Shown here one piece after another: positions 34,803 through 45,126 of a stretch of DNA of 64,000 bases. Position numbers and translations under genes: made by a program. This DNA comes from Burkholderiales bacterium (GTDB taxonomy: Bacteria > Pseudomonadota > Gammaproteobacteria > Burkholderiales > Burkholderiaceae_F): contig JADJWR010000003.1 in the NCBI GenBank assembly GCA_016716275.1, positions 248,001 to 312,000 of the forward strand, in the 5' to 3' direction. The notes beneath the pieces are model-generated. The model was not told the origin of the DNA and ran no database searches. It worked only from the letters and a program-made list of their open reading frames with translations. Positions within the stretch are counted from its first letter, which is position 1; each line of letters opens with the position of its first letter.

Positions 34803-34825
34803 GGGGCCAGAACGGGTCTGGCCCC
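34803..34825 (+). promoter_or_regulatory. leader hairpin upstream of rpsU
   Basis: GGGGCCAG (34803-34810) pairs perfectly with CTGGCCCC (34818-34825) around a seven-base loop, 17 bases before the rpsU ATG and downstream of the predicted transcription start. It may be an S21 autoregulatory element. Confidence 0.4.
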
Positions 34826-34842
34826 GTGCCAAGACAGACTTC

Positions 34843-35055
34843 ATGCCGACGATTCGCGTCAAGGAAAACGAGCCGTTCGAGGTGGCGCTGCGCCGCTTCA
34901 AGCGCACCATCGAGAAGAGCGGTCTGCTGACCGAGTTGCGTGCCCGCGAGTTCTACGAGAAGCCGACAGCCGAGCGCAAGCGCAAGAAGTCGGCGGCGAT
35001 CAAGCGTCACTTCAAGCGGCTGCGCAGCCAGATGCTGCCGAAGAAGCTGTACTAG
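34843..35055 (+). CDS. rpsU: 30S ribosomal protein S21
   Basis: 70 residues, MPTIRVKENEPFEVALRRFK, with the basic KPTAERKRKKSAAIKRH stretch typical of S21. It opens the macromolecular-synthesis region rpsU-yqeY-dnaG-rpoD but is followed by its own terminator at 35095-35120. Confidence 0.97.
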   Translation: MPTIRVKENEPFEVALRRFKRTIEKSGLLTELRAREFYEKPTAERKRKKSAAIKRHFKRLRSQMLPKKLY

Positions 35056-35094
35056 TGGCACCGGCCCACGCGGCCACGCACAGGACTCCGATAG

Positions 35095-35120
35095 AAAAGC
35101 GCGCCCTCGGGCGCGTTTTT
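35095..35120 (+). terminator. intrinsic terminator after rpsU
   Basis: CGCGCCC (35100-35106) pairs with GGGCGCG (35109-35115), preceded by AAAA and followed by five T. Read-through or a fresh promoter is needed for the downstream genes. Confidence 0.78.
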
Positions 35121-35155
35121 CGTTCCCGCAAACCGCACGACGCAGCGAGGCGACG

Positions 35156-35602
35156 ATGGACCTGAAGGACCGGATCACCGAGGACATGAAAGCGGCGCTG
35201 CGGGCGCACCAGGCTGAGCGGCTGTCAGCCATCCGCATGCTGCTGGCGGCGGTCAAGCAGCGCGAAGTCGACAGCCGGACCGACGCCGACGATGCGGCGG
35301 TGCTGGCGATCGTCGAGAAGCTGATCAAGCAGCGCAAGGACGCGATCGCCCAGTTCGAGGCCGGCGGGCGCGCCGATCTGGTGGCCAAGGAGACGGCCGA
35401 GATCAGCGTCCTCAGCGCCTACCTGCCGCAGCAGATGACCGAGGCCGAGGTCGGCGCGGCGGTCGACGCGGCGATCGCCGAGCTGGGTGCGGTGGGCCCG
35501 GCGGCGATGGGCAAGGTGATGGGCTTGCTGAAACCGCGGCTGGCCGGGCGGGCCGACATCGGCCAGGTCTCCGCCCTGGTCAAGCGGCGACTGACCGGTT
35601 GA
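35156..35602 (+). CDS. GatB/YqeY domain protein
   Basis: 148 residues from ATG 35156 (MDLKDRITEDMKAALRAHQA). All-helical YqeY family, related to the tail domain of GatB amidotransferase: RLSAIRMLLAAVKQREVD, YLPQQMTEAEV and GPAAMGKVMGLLKPRLAGRA. Function unknown, perhaps tRNA-related. Conserved position between rpsU and dnaG. Confidence 0.95.
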   Translation: MDLKDRITEDMKAALRAHQAERLSAIRMLLAAVKQREVDSRTDADDAAVLAIVEKLIKQRKDAIAQFEAGGRADLVAKETAEISVLSAYLPQQMTEAEVGAAVDAAIAELGAVGPAAMGKVMGLLKPRLAGRADIGQVSALVKRRLTG

Positions 35603-35681
35603 GGTCCTCGCCAGTGGCGCCGGCCCATTGGCGAGGATGCACAATGGCCCGACTCGGAGCCATGGTCGCAGCGCAAGACCC

Positions 35682-37460
35682 GTGATCCCGCCGGGGTTCA
35701 TTCAGGACCTGCTGGCCCGCGTCGACCTGGTCGACGTGGTGGGCCGCTACGTGCAGTTGAAAAAGGCCGGGCAGAACTTCATCGGCCTGTGCCCGTTCCA
35801 CAGCGAGAAGTCGCCGTCGTTCACCGTCAGTCCGAGCAAGCAGTTCTTCCACTGCTTCGGCTGCGGCGCGCACGGCACAGCGGTCGGCTTCCTGATGGAG
35901 CATCGCGGCTTGGGCTTCGTCGAGGCCGTGCGCGAACTCGCCCAGCAGGCGGGCGTGAAGGTGCCGGAAGGGCCGGCCGAGGCGGGCCGGGCATCGGGGC
36001 ACCTGCGGGCACTCGCCGACTGCCTGCAGCGTGCCGCGGATCACTACCGTCATTGCCTGAAGGGCAGCGCCCCGGCGGTCGAGTACCTGAAGGGGCGCGG
36101 CCTGCGCGGCGCGACCGCGGCGCGCTTCGCGCTCGGTTTCTCGCCCGACGAGTGGACCGCGCTGGCGGCCGCGTTCACGAACTACGACGACCCGCAGCTG
36201 GTCGAGGCGGGCCTGGTGATCGCCAACGAAGGCAAGCGCTACGACCGGTTCCGCGGCCGCGTGATGTTCCCGATACGCAACCGGCGCGGCTGGGTGATCG
36301 GCTTCGGCGCGCGCTCGCTGGACGGCTCGGAGCCCAAGTACCTGAACTCGCCGGAGACGCCGCTGTTTCACAAGGGGCGCGAGCTCTACGGCCTGTTCGA
36401 GGCGCAGGAGTCGATCCGCCGCAGGCGCCGGGTGATCGTCTGCGAGGGCTACCTGGACGTGATCCAGCTGGCGCAGGCGGGCTTCGAGGAGACCGTCGCC
36501 GCGCTGGGCACGGCGGTCACGTCGCACCACGTCGGCGAACTGCTCCGCCTGGCCGAGCATGTCGTGTTCGCTTTCGACGGCGACGCCGCGGGACGCAAGG
36601 CGGCGAGGCGGGCGCTCGAGGCGGCGCTGCCGATGATCGCCGACACCAGCCGGGTCGAGTTCGTCTTCCTGCCGGAAGGCGAAGACCCGGACAGCCTGGT
36701 GAAGTCCCATGGCGCCGACGCCTTTGCCGCCGAGCTCGACCGGGCGCTGCCGCTGTCGCGCTGGTTCATCCGCGCGCTGTCGGAAGGCAAGGACCTGGGC
36801 ACTGCGGAGGGCCGCGCGGCGCTGCTGGCCGAAGCCAAGCCGCTGGTGTCCTCGATGCCCGCCGGCGCGCTGAGGATGCAGCTGCTGAACGAGGTCGCGG
36901 AGGCTGCCCGCAGCATTCCGGCCGAAGTGGAGAACCTTTTCGGAATCAGGCCTTGGCGGCGGCTGCCTGACAGCCGACGGCGGGAAAGCCGGCACCAGGC
37001 GGCGGCCACCGATCTGAGGGAGCACATCCTGCAGCGGCTTCTCGCCTTTCCGGAACTGGCGAGCGAGTTCGACGGCGCGATCGCCACCGAGTTTGCCGAC
37101 GGCGAGTCGCCGGTCGACCGGCAGGTGATCGAGGTCTGGCGGACGGCCTCGACGACGACCGGATTGACCTGCGGTGCCCTGCAGGAGCTTCTCGCCGACA
37201 GCGATTTCGCCGAGCAGTACCGGGCAGCGGCGACCCGTGAGCTGATGGCGGAGGCGGACGCGGAGGGTGCCCGGCTGGAGCTTGCCGGCGCCTTCGCCAA
37301 GCTCGAATTGCGGCGGCTGAACCGTGAACTGGAGCTTCTGGCGGGACAGCAGCCGGCCGATGCCGAGGCATTGGCGAAGCTGCGCGAGCTTTCCGAGCGG
37401 CGGGCGCGCCTGATGGCCGGCTCGACGGGCGAAGGACGTCAGCACGGCACTGGCAGATAG
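35682..37460 (+). CDS. dnaG: DNA primase
   Basis: Synthesises RNA primers at the replication fork. 592 residues from the GTG at 35682 (VIPPGFIQDLLARVDLVDVV, a standard DnaG beginning); an ATG at 35628 would add 18 unrelated residues. CHC2 zinc finger CPFHSEKSPSFTVSP with HCFGCGAHG (about 40-64). TOPRIM domain with VIVCEGYLDVIQLAQAG near 250 and FAFDGDAAGRKAARRAL. The C-terminal 150 residues form the DnaB-binding helicase-interaction domain. Confidence 0.97.
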   Translation: MIPPGFIQDLLARVDLVDVVGRYVQLKKAGQNFIGLCPFHSEKSPSFTVSPSKQFFHCFGCGAHGTAVGFLMEHRGLGFVEAVRELAQQAGVKVPEGPAEAGRASGHLRALADCLQRAADHYRHCLKGSAPAVEYLKGRGLRGATAARFALGFSPDEWTALAAAFTNYDDPQLVEAGLVIANEGKRYDRFRGRVMFPIRNRRGWVIGFGARSLDGSEPKYLNSPETPLFHKGRELYGLFEAQESIRRRRRVIVCEGYLDVIQLAQAGFEETVAALGTAVTSHHVGELLRLAEHVVFAFDGDAAGRKAARRALEAALPMIADTSRVEFVFLPEGEDPDSLVKSHGADAFAAELDRALPLSRWFIRALSEGKDLGTAEGRAALLAEAKPLVSSMPAGALRMQLLNEVAEAARSIPAEVENLFGIRPWRRLPDSRRRESRHQAAATDLREHILQRLLAFPELASEFDGAIATEFADGESPVDRQVIEVWRTASTTTGLTCGALQELLADSDFAEQYRAAATRELMAEADAEGARLELAGAFAKLELRRLNRELELLAGQQPADAEALAKLRELSERRARLMAGSTGEGRQHGTGR

Positions 37461-37763
37461 TGGCCGCAACGACGCTGCCGCCGCTGCTACAATTTCCAGT
37501 TCTTCGGGACGAGGCTGTCGCAGGCGGCGGCCCGGTGCGGCCAATGGGTCGACGCGGGCGCCGGCCGGGCGCTCCGGGCCGGCGGTTGGCAGCCGCGCCG
37601 ACCGACCGCTTTCTGCAATTGACGTCGATCGTTGCGGACCCCATATCACTGACTGTGATGCGGAACGCGCGACAGGCCGAGGCGACGGGGTGTGATCCCG
37701 CCACCGAAGCAGGCAGCCCGGGCGGCGGAATCGGTGGCGGAGCACTTCAGGACAGGTGATCGG
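37461..37763 (+). other. gene-free dnaG-rpoD gap with promoter elements
   Basis: 303 bases without a credible gene. It holds an extended -10 (TGCTACAAT at 37485-37493) and a heat-shock-type promoter (37618-37646). The remainder shows nothing assignable. Confidence 0.55.
37618..37646 (+). promoter_or_regulatory. sigma32-like heat-shock promoter for rpoD
   Basis: CCCCATAT at 37639-37646 fits the RpoH -10 consensus CCCCATnT exactly, and ATTGAC (37618-37623) shares the TTGA core of CTTGAA, with 15 bases between. TTGACG at the same place could also serve sigma70. E. coli rpoD likewise has a heat-shock promoter upstream. Confidence 0.5.
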
Positions 37764-40037
<2,274 letters not shown>

Positions 40038-40071
40038 CGTTCACGGAACCACGGTGCGGGATTCAGCCTCA

Positions 40072-40150
<79 letters not shown>

Positions 40151-40197
40151 GCCAGTCTTCGGGTCGCGGTCGCGCCGTGACCGGCGGCCGCTAGCGG

Positions 40198-41598
40198 ATG
40201 TCCGACTACCACGACTTCGACCACTTCGGGCTCGACCCGCGCATCGTCGCCGCGGTGAAGAGCATGGGCTATTCCGTGCCCACGCCGATCCAGAGCAAGG
40301 CGATACCGATCGTCATGCTGGGTCGCGACGTGATGGGCGCGGCGCAGACCGGCACCGGCAAGACCGCCGGCTTTGCGCTGCCGATCATCCACCGGCTGCT
40401 GCCGCAGGCCAGTGCGAGCATGTCGCCGGCACGCCACCCGGTGCGCGCGCTGATGCTCGCGCCGACGCGCGAACTCGCCGAGCAGGTGGCCGAGAACGTC
40501 AAGATGTACATCGCCGGCACGCCGCTGCGCTGCGCGACGGTCTACGGCGGCGTCGACATGGATCCGCAGACCCAGGCGCTGCGCTCGGGCGTCGAGATCA
40601 TCGTGGCCACGCCGGGCCGCCTGCTCGACCACCTGGGCTCGAAGAACACCTCGCTGTCGCAGGTCCAGGTGGTGGTGCTCGACGAGGCCGATCGCATGCT
40701 CGACATGGGGTTCCTGCCCGACATCTCGCGCATCCTCAACCAGCTGCCGAAGCAGCGGCAGAGCCTGATGTTCTCGGCGACGTTTTCCGAGGAGATCAAG
40801 AAGCTCGCCGCCAATTTCCTGCGCGATCCGCTGCTGCTCGAGGTCGCGCAGCGCAACGCCACTGCCGAGAACGTGCAGCAGGAACTGTTTCGCGTGCACG
40901 AGTCGGAGAAGACCGGCGCGCTGCTCGAGCTGCTGCGCAGCCGCGAGCTGAAGCAGGTGCTGGTGTTCGTCAACACCAAGATCGGCTGCCGGCGGCTGGC
41001 GCGGGAACTGCAGAAGCAGGGCATCAATGCCGACGCCATCCACGGCGACAAGTCGCAGGACGAGCGGACCAAGGCCCTCGAAGGCTTCAAGCAGGGCACG
41101 ATCGACGTGCTGGTCGCCACCGACGTGGCCGCACGCGGACTCGACATCGTCGAGCTGCCGGCGGTGATCAACTACGACGTGCCGTACGCGCCCGAGGACT
41201 ATGTGCACCGCATCGGCCGCACCGGCCGTGCCGGCGCGTCCGGCCTGGCGATGACGATCGCCACCGGCTCGGAAGACCGGGCGGTGGCCGGCATCGAGCG
41301 GCTGATCAAGCGCACCATCGAGGTGAAGTCCACCGAGGTGCCGCGGCCGCCGCGCGGCGGCGATCGACGGGACCGCGGGCGCGACCGCGGGCACGACCGG
41401 GAATCGGGCCGCGACCGAGAAGCAGGCCGCGACCGCGCGCGACCGGCGCCGCCGCCGGCCGACGACTTCTTCAGCAAGCCGTACGAGCCGGCGCGCGAGG
41501 AAGCAGACGCCGCGCCAGCGGGGCGCAGCGAGCCATCTTCGGCCCCCGGCAAGAAGTCGCTCAAGGTCGCTGCGCTGCTCGGCGGCAGCAAGCGCTGA
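40198..41598 (+). CDS. rhlE: DEAD-box RNA helicase, RhlE type
   Basis: 466 residues. Q-motif region FDHFGLDPRIVAAVKSMGYS and PTPIQSKAIP; Walker A AQTGTGKT; PTRELAEQ; TPGRLLDHL; DEAD; SAT; second RecA domain with VATDVAARGLDI and HRIGRTGRAG. The C-terminus (about 385-425) is a low-complexity arginine/aspartate repeat (GRDRGHDRESGRDREAGRDR) that probably binds RNA. Role in ribosome maturation or mRNA decay is inferred from the family. It follows the tRNA by 47 bases. Confidence 0.94.
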   Translation: MSDYHDFDHFGLDPRIVAAVKSMGYSVPTPIQSKAIPIVMLGRDVMGAAQTGTGKTAGFALPIIHRLLPQASASMSPARHPVRALMLAPTRELAEQVAENVKMYIAGTPLRCATVYGGVDMDPQTQALRSGVEIIVATPGRLLDHLGSKNTSLSQVQVVVLDEADRMLDMGFLPDISRILNQLPKQRQSLMFSATFSEEIKKLAANFLRDPLLLEVAQRNATAENVQQELFRVHESEKTGALLELLRSRELKQVLVFVNTKIGCRRLARELQKQGINADAIHGDKSQDERTKALEGFKQGTIDVLVATDVAARGLDIVELPAVINYDVPYAPEDYVHRIGRTGRAGASGLAMTIATGSEDRAVAGIERLIKRTIEVKSTEVPRPPRGGDRRDRGRDRGHDRESGRDREAGRDRARPAPPPADDFFSKPYEPAREEADAAPAGRSEPSSAPGKKSLKVAALLGGSKR

Positions 41599-41617
41599 GG
41601 CCGGCGCCCGGCGCGCA

Positions 41618-42457
41618 TCAGGCCACCGCCAGCAGCCGCTCGCCGGCGTCCTGCAGCATCGCCTGCGTGTCGAGCCAGCCGGCGATGCGTGCGGCGACAA
41701 CCCCTGGGTGCGTGAGCGGCCCCATGTGGCCCATGCCGGCAAGCATCTCGTGCACTGCGCCTGGCAACGCCAGACGCAGCAGTTCGCCGATCCGGCGTGT
41801 CGACGCCCTGGTGCGCGCCCCGGTCAGGCAGAGGACCGGCATCGCCAGGCGGCCCAGTTGCGCCCGACGCAGCCCGTCGTCGAACAGGGCGCGGAAATGC
41901 GGCGCCAGCGCGGGCATGCGGGAGATCACGCTGTGCCGCCGGCTGAGCGACATCGCCTCCCAGGTTCCGTCGCCGGACCAGTAGTCGACGAACTGCCGCG
42001 CCGCACGGTCGGCCTGGCCGACCACCAGCGAGGTGTGGATCCTGGCCGCCGCCAAGACGACCTCGCGCGCCGGCGAATGCAGCGGGTTGTAGTCGAACAG
42101 CAGGCGGAACAGCACCGGCTCGTAGACCGCGACGCTGCGCACGCGCTGCGGGTGCAGTTGCGCCAGCTTCAGCGCCATCGCGCCGCCGTAAGAGTGTCCG
42201 ACCAGGTGCACACCCTGCGGCGCGGCGGCGAGAAGCGGCGCGAACAGCGCCGCCTCGTCCTCCAGCGACATCGGTCGGCCGCCGGGCCAGGCCGGTGTGC
42301 CGCCGTGGCCGTGGAAATCGACCGTCTGCAGGCGGAAGCGGGACTGCAGCGATCCGACCAGGGTGTCCCACTGCCGGCCCGAGCTGCCGCTCGAGTGCAG
42401 CAGGATCACCGTCGGACCCCGGCCGGAACTTTGCACATTCGGCTTGACGTGAATCAT
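41618..42457 (-). CDS. alpha/beta hydrolase
   Basis: 279 residues, no signal peptide. Oxyanion region LLHSSGSSGRQWDTL, nucleophile elbow GHSYGG (S89), and a C-terminal histidine in AGMGHMGPLTHP. Resembles haloperoxidase/MhpC-type hydrolases; the substrate is unknown. It lies 90 bases downstream of the diiron protein gene on the same strand, with a hairpin between (42490-42509), and its ATG has GGGGGA upstream. Together they may form a small oxidation-hydrolysis pathway. Confidence 0.88.
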   Translation of the reverse strand: MIHVKPNVQSSGRGPTVILLHSSGSSGRQWDTLVGSLQSRFRLQTVDFHGHGGTPAWPGGRPMSLEDEAALFAPLLAAAPQGVHLVGHSYGGAMALKLAQLHPQRVRSVAVYEPVLFRLLFDYNPLHSPAREVVLAAARIHTSLVVGQADRAARQFVDYWSGDGTWEAMSLSRRHSVISRMPALAPHFRALFDDGLRRAQLGRLAMPVLCLTGARTRASTRRIGELLRLALPGAVHEMLAGMGHMGPLTHPGVVAARIAGWLDTQAMLQDAGERLLAVA

Positions 42458-42489
42458 CTTGTCCCCCGTTGGGCAGCGTGGTTCGGCGA

Positions 42490-42509
42490 GCGACGCCCGA
42501 GGGCGTCGC
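42490..42509 (-). terminator. 9-bp hairpin between diiron and hydrolase genes
   Basis: GCGACGCCC (42490-42498) pairs perfectly with GGGCGTCGC (42501-42509). There is no T run, so partial termination or mRNA processing between two co-oriented genes is more likely than full termination. Confidence 0.4.
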
Positions 42510-42547
42510 CTGCGGTTCTGTGCGGCGGTCGGCGGCGGCGACGCCGC

Positions 42548-43522
42548 TCAGTGCGCGCTCTGGCCGGACAGGATCGGCGCCAGTGCTGCACCGATGCGCT
42601 CGGCTTGCGCCGGCGTGATGAGCGAGCCGAGCACCTTGCCGAAGCGCGGGTCCTGCACGCCGGAGACGATGTACTGCCAGCGGTAGGCACGCAGCAGGGC
42701 GGCCTCGACCTGTGCCAGTTGCTCCACCGGCAGCGCGCGGGCATTGGCGTTGGCGAAGTACTGCGCGTCCGCCCTGGACTGCGCCACCAGGATGCCGTCG
42801 ACTGCCGCCACCAGTTCGATCAGATCGGTGACGGCGCGGTCGCGCTCGGCATCGCCGAGCTTGTCGTCCTCGCGCTGCCACTCCAGCTCGTCGAGGATCG
42901 CGTGCTGCGCCTCCTCGCGCGCGTGGAACAGGAACACGTCCTTCCACAGCGGGTCGACGTCGCGGTCCGGGTCGATGCTCTGGTGATAGTGCTGCAGGAC
43001 GAAGATCTCGATGTGGCAGGTCAGCGCCAGCACCGACCAGGTCGACTTGCCGAGCACGAAGCCTGCGACATCGTTCGGCTGCGGCACGAAGCTGTAGCCG
43101 GCCGGCATGCCGGCGGCGGCCATCGCGTCGAGCCGGCGGAACAGCTCCTGGTGCTTCAGTTCCTCGTCGGTGAAGCGGACCAGCGCCTCGAACGCGGTCT
43201 GGTCGCCGAGCCAGTGGTCGCGGCTGACCTCGGCGATCTTCGGGCCGATGAAGCGTTCGACCAGTCCGAAGGTGTTGGCATACGTGCGGCCCTGGATCTG
43301 GCTCAGGAAGCGCCGCTCGGCCGCGTCGAGGAACGACAGCTCGCCGATCTTCGACAGGCCGTCGGGCAGGAATTTCTTGTCGAAGTCGAAGTTCCGGCCG
43401 CGGATGACGTCGCGGTCGATCTCCCAGCGAACGCGCTTCGAGGCGGCGATGCACCTGGCGTAGCGGCTGGCGTCGTCGCTGAACTTGCGGGGCCAGGGAC
43501 TGAACTGTGCTGCGGTCTGCAT
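42548..43522 (-). CDS. ferritin-like diiron protein of unknown function
   Basis: 324-residue soluble helical protein. Two ExxH-type iron sites are visible: FTDEELKHQELF (about residues 117-128) and HAREEAQHAILDE (about 199-211). Further carboxylate or histidine candidates are in FGLVERFIGPKIAE and ALTCHIEIFVLQHYHQS, giving the four-helix ligand set of diiron oxygenases such as AurF/CmlI. I cannot name a substrate. It lies between a DUF1127 gene and an alpha/beta hydrolase, all on the minus strand, divergent from a response regulator. Confidence 0.78.
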   Translation of the reverse strand: MQTAAQFSPWPRKFSDDASRYARCIAASKRVRWEIDRDVIRGRNFDFDKKFLPDGLSKIGELSFLDAAERRFLSQIQGRTYANTFGLVERFIGPKIAEVSRDHWLGDQTAFEALVRFTDEELKHQELFRRLDAMAAAGMPAGYSFVPQPNDVAGFVLGKSTWSVLALTCHIEIFVLQHYHQSIDPDRDVDPLWKDVFLFHAREEAQHAILDELEWQREDDKLGDAERDRAVTDLIELVAAVDGILVAQSRADAQYFANANARALPVEQLAQVEAALLRAYRWQYIVSGVQDPRFGKVLGSLITPAQAERIGAALAPILSGQSAH

Positions 43523-43603
43523 GGGTTGCTCCTTGCTTTCGGGGTAGGTGGGACTCGGGCTTTGCCGACCGGCCTTGTCCCGGGGGCCGCGGCCGGTTGC
43601 GGT

Positions 43604-44119
43604 TCAGATGGTCAGTTCGCCGAGCGCGCGCAGCGCCCGGATGCGTGTGCGCTCGGCGCGGCCGGCGATCTCGGCGGCAATCGAGCCCGCCTCGTGGCCG
43701 CCCAGGCCGATGTCCTTCAGCGTCCGCTCATCGAGTTGGCTGAGCGCGTCGTAGGTGCGGCGCAGTTCGCGCTGCGCGCGCAAGCGCGCCGCCGCGCGAG
43801 CGGCCGCCTGGCCAACCGCCTGGCCGACCGCGGTGCAGATCGCCCACAGGCTGGCGCCGCGGCCGCCGGTCGCGCCGGCTGGGCTGGCCCCGTCGAAGTC
43901 GGCGGGCACGCCGTCTGCCGGCGCCAGGACGGCGTCGCCAAAGCCGTTGGCGGCGAACGTCCGGCGTGCCCAGATGTCGAGCTCGGCGGCGCCGGAGAAA
44001 TCTGACTCATTGGCGGCCGGCCGGTTCGGCGGCAGGCGCGGATACGTAGTCTTGACAACACCCAGTACGGGGCTGGCAACGGCAACGTTCAAAGGCTGGC
44101 TGGCGAGGGCGGCTTTCAT
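43604..44119 (-). CDS. DUF1127 protein with long N-terminal extension
   Basis: 171 residues from ATG 44119, which has GGGAG upstream. The C-terminal part (about 118-160: RELRRTYDALSQLDERTLKD, then IGLGGHEAGSIAAEI) is the DUF1127 domain, usually found in proteins of only 45-75 residues and linked to RNA binding or phosphate and carbon metabolism. The first 115 residues are alanine/glycine/proline-rich with no recognisable domain; GASLWAICTAVGQAVGQAAA just before DUF1127 looks like an amphipathic helix. First gene of the diiron-hydrolase set. Confidence 0.78.
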   Translation of the reverse strand: MKAALASQPLNVAVASPVLGVVKTTYPRLPPNRPAANESDFSGAAELDIWARRTFAANGFGDAVLAPADGVPADFDGASPAGATGGRGASLWAICTAVGQAVGQAAARAAARLRAQRELRRTYDALSQLDERTLKDIGLGGHEAGSIAAEIAGRAERTRIRALRALGELTI

Positions 44120-44211
44120 CTGCTGTCTCCCGGTTCGCCCGCCGGAGATCGGCGGGCTTCGCTGGGTAGGCACTCTAGGCAGCCGCTGTAGCGCCACGCT
44201 TTCTGCCGCGA

Positions 44212-44231
44212 ATCGCTCTGTATCGCTGTGT
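44212..44231 (+). promoter_or_regulatory. tandem 10-bp repeats at the response-regulator promoter
   Basis: ATCGCTCTGT (44212-44221) is followed directly by ATCGCTGTGT (44222-44231). They occupy the -35 place of the promoter whose -10 is TATAAT at 44250-44255. Head-to-tail 10-bp half-sites at this spot are the usual binding pattern of OmpR/PhoB-type activators, so autoregulation is plausible. Confidence 0.5.
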
Positions 44232-44249
44232 ATCCGGCGGCGCGCTTCC

Positions 44250-44255
44250 TATAAT
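44250..44255 (+). promoter_or_regulatory. -10 box of the response-regulator promoter
   Basis: Perfect TATAAT, 30 bases before the GTG start, with no sigma70-like -35, consistent with activator dependence. Confidence 0.55.
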
Positions 44256-44285
44256 TTCGGCGTGGGCAATCGGCGGAGGATCGGC

Positions 44286-44999
44286 GTGGCGAGCGCAAGG
44301 GTGCTGGTGGTCGACGACGATGCCGACGTGCGCCGGATGCTGGCGGAGTACCTCGGCGCGCACGACTACGAGGTCGATGCCGCCGCCAGCGGCGAGGAGA
44401 TGCGCGAACGGCTCGCCCGCTGCGTGCCCGACGTCGTGCTGCTCGACGTCAGTCTGCCCGGCGAGGACGGCCTGTCGCTGGCCCGTTACCTGCGCGAGCA
44501 TCATCCGGTCGGCATCATCATGGTCACCGCCGCCGATGGTGTCGTCGACCGGGTGGTCGGGCTGGAGGTCGGTGCCGACGACTACATCGCCAAGCCGTTC
44601 GATCCCCGCGAACTGCGTGCGCGGCTGAAGAGCGTGCTGCGGCGTGTCAAGGGCGGCGGCGCGACGGTCGCCGCGCCGGCGGCGCGCGCCAGGGTACGCA
44701 TCGGCCGCTGTTCGCTCGACCTCGACTCGCGGCAGCTTTTCGGACCGGACGGCGCCGACGTCGCGATCACGGCGATGGAGTTCGACCTGCTCAAGGCATT
44801 CGTCGACAGTCCGAACCGGGTGCTGTCTCGCGATCGGCTGCTCACGCTGACGCGCAATCGTGAATGGGAGCCGTTCGACCGCTCGATCGACATCCGCATC
44901 GCCCGCCTGCGGCGCAAGATCGAGGAGAACCCGGACAATCCGCTGGCCATCCGCACCGTGCGGGGCGCCGGCTACATGTTCGTGCCGCCGGTTGGCTGA
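44286..44999 (+). CDS. OmpR-family two-component response regulator
   Basis: 237 residues from the GTG at 44286, which has GGAGGA five bases upstream. Receiver domain: acidic pocket DDD (10-12), phospho-acceptor D54 (VVLLDVSLPGEDG), and the conserved lysine in DDYIAKPFDPREL. The winged-helix DNA-binding domain (about 140-235) ends with DIRIARLRRKIEENPDNPLA and IRTVRGAGYMFVPPVG. Close to TorR/OmpR types. It lies 127 bases before a hybrid histidine kinase, probably its partner, and is divergent from the DUF1127-diiron-hydrolase set. Confidence 0.95.
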   Translation: MASARVLVVDDDADVRRMLAEYLGAHDYEVDAAASGEEMRERLARCVPDVVLLDVSLPGEDGLSLARYLREHHPVGIIMVTAADGVVDRVVGLEVGADDYIAKPFDPRELRARLKSVLRRVKGGGATVAAPAARARVRIGRCSLDLDSRQLFGPDGADVAITAMEFDLLKAFVDSPNRVLSRDRLLTLTRNREWEPFDRSIDIRIARLRRKIEENPDNPLAIRTVRGAGYMFVPPVG

Positions 45000-45006
45000 G
45001 CAAGCT

Positions 45007-45024
45007 GTGCGGCCGTTGCCGCAC
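45007..45024 (+). terminator. hairpin after the response regulator
   Basis: GTGCGGC (45007-45013) pairs with GCCGCAC (45018-45024) around CGTT, followed by a weak T-rich stretch. It may reduce transcription into the kinase gene. Confidence 0.4.
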
Positions 45025-45085
45025 TGTTTCGCAGTGTTTCAGTTGCGTAACAGTCGCTGCCTTCGACCGGGCGGCTGACTAGACT
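45025..45085 (+). promoter_or_regulatory. repeat and -10 box upstream of the hybrid kinase
   Basis: TGTTTC occurs at 45025-45030 and again at 45035-45040, a 10-bp period, followed by TAGACT at 45080-45085 (four of six to the -10). Possible separate promoter with a regulator site. Confidence 0.3.
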
Positions 45086-45126
45086 CGCCGCAACCTTCCT
45101 CGCGCCGGGCGCCCCGGCGATGCCCG

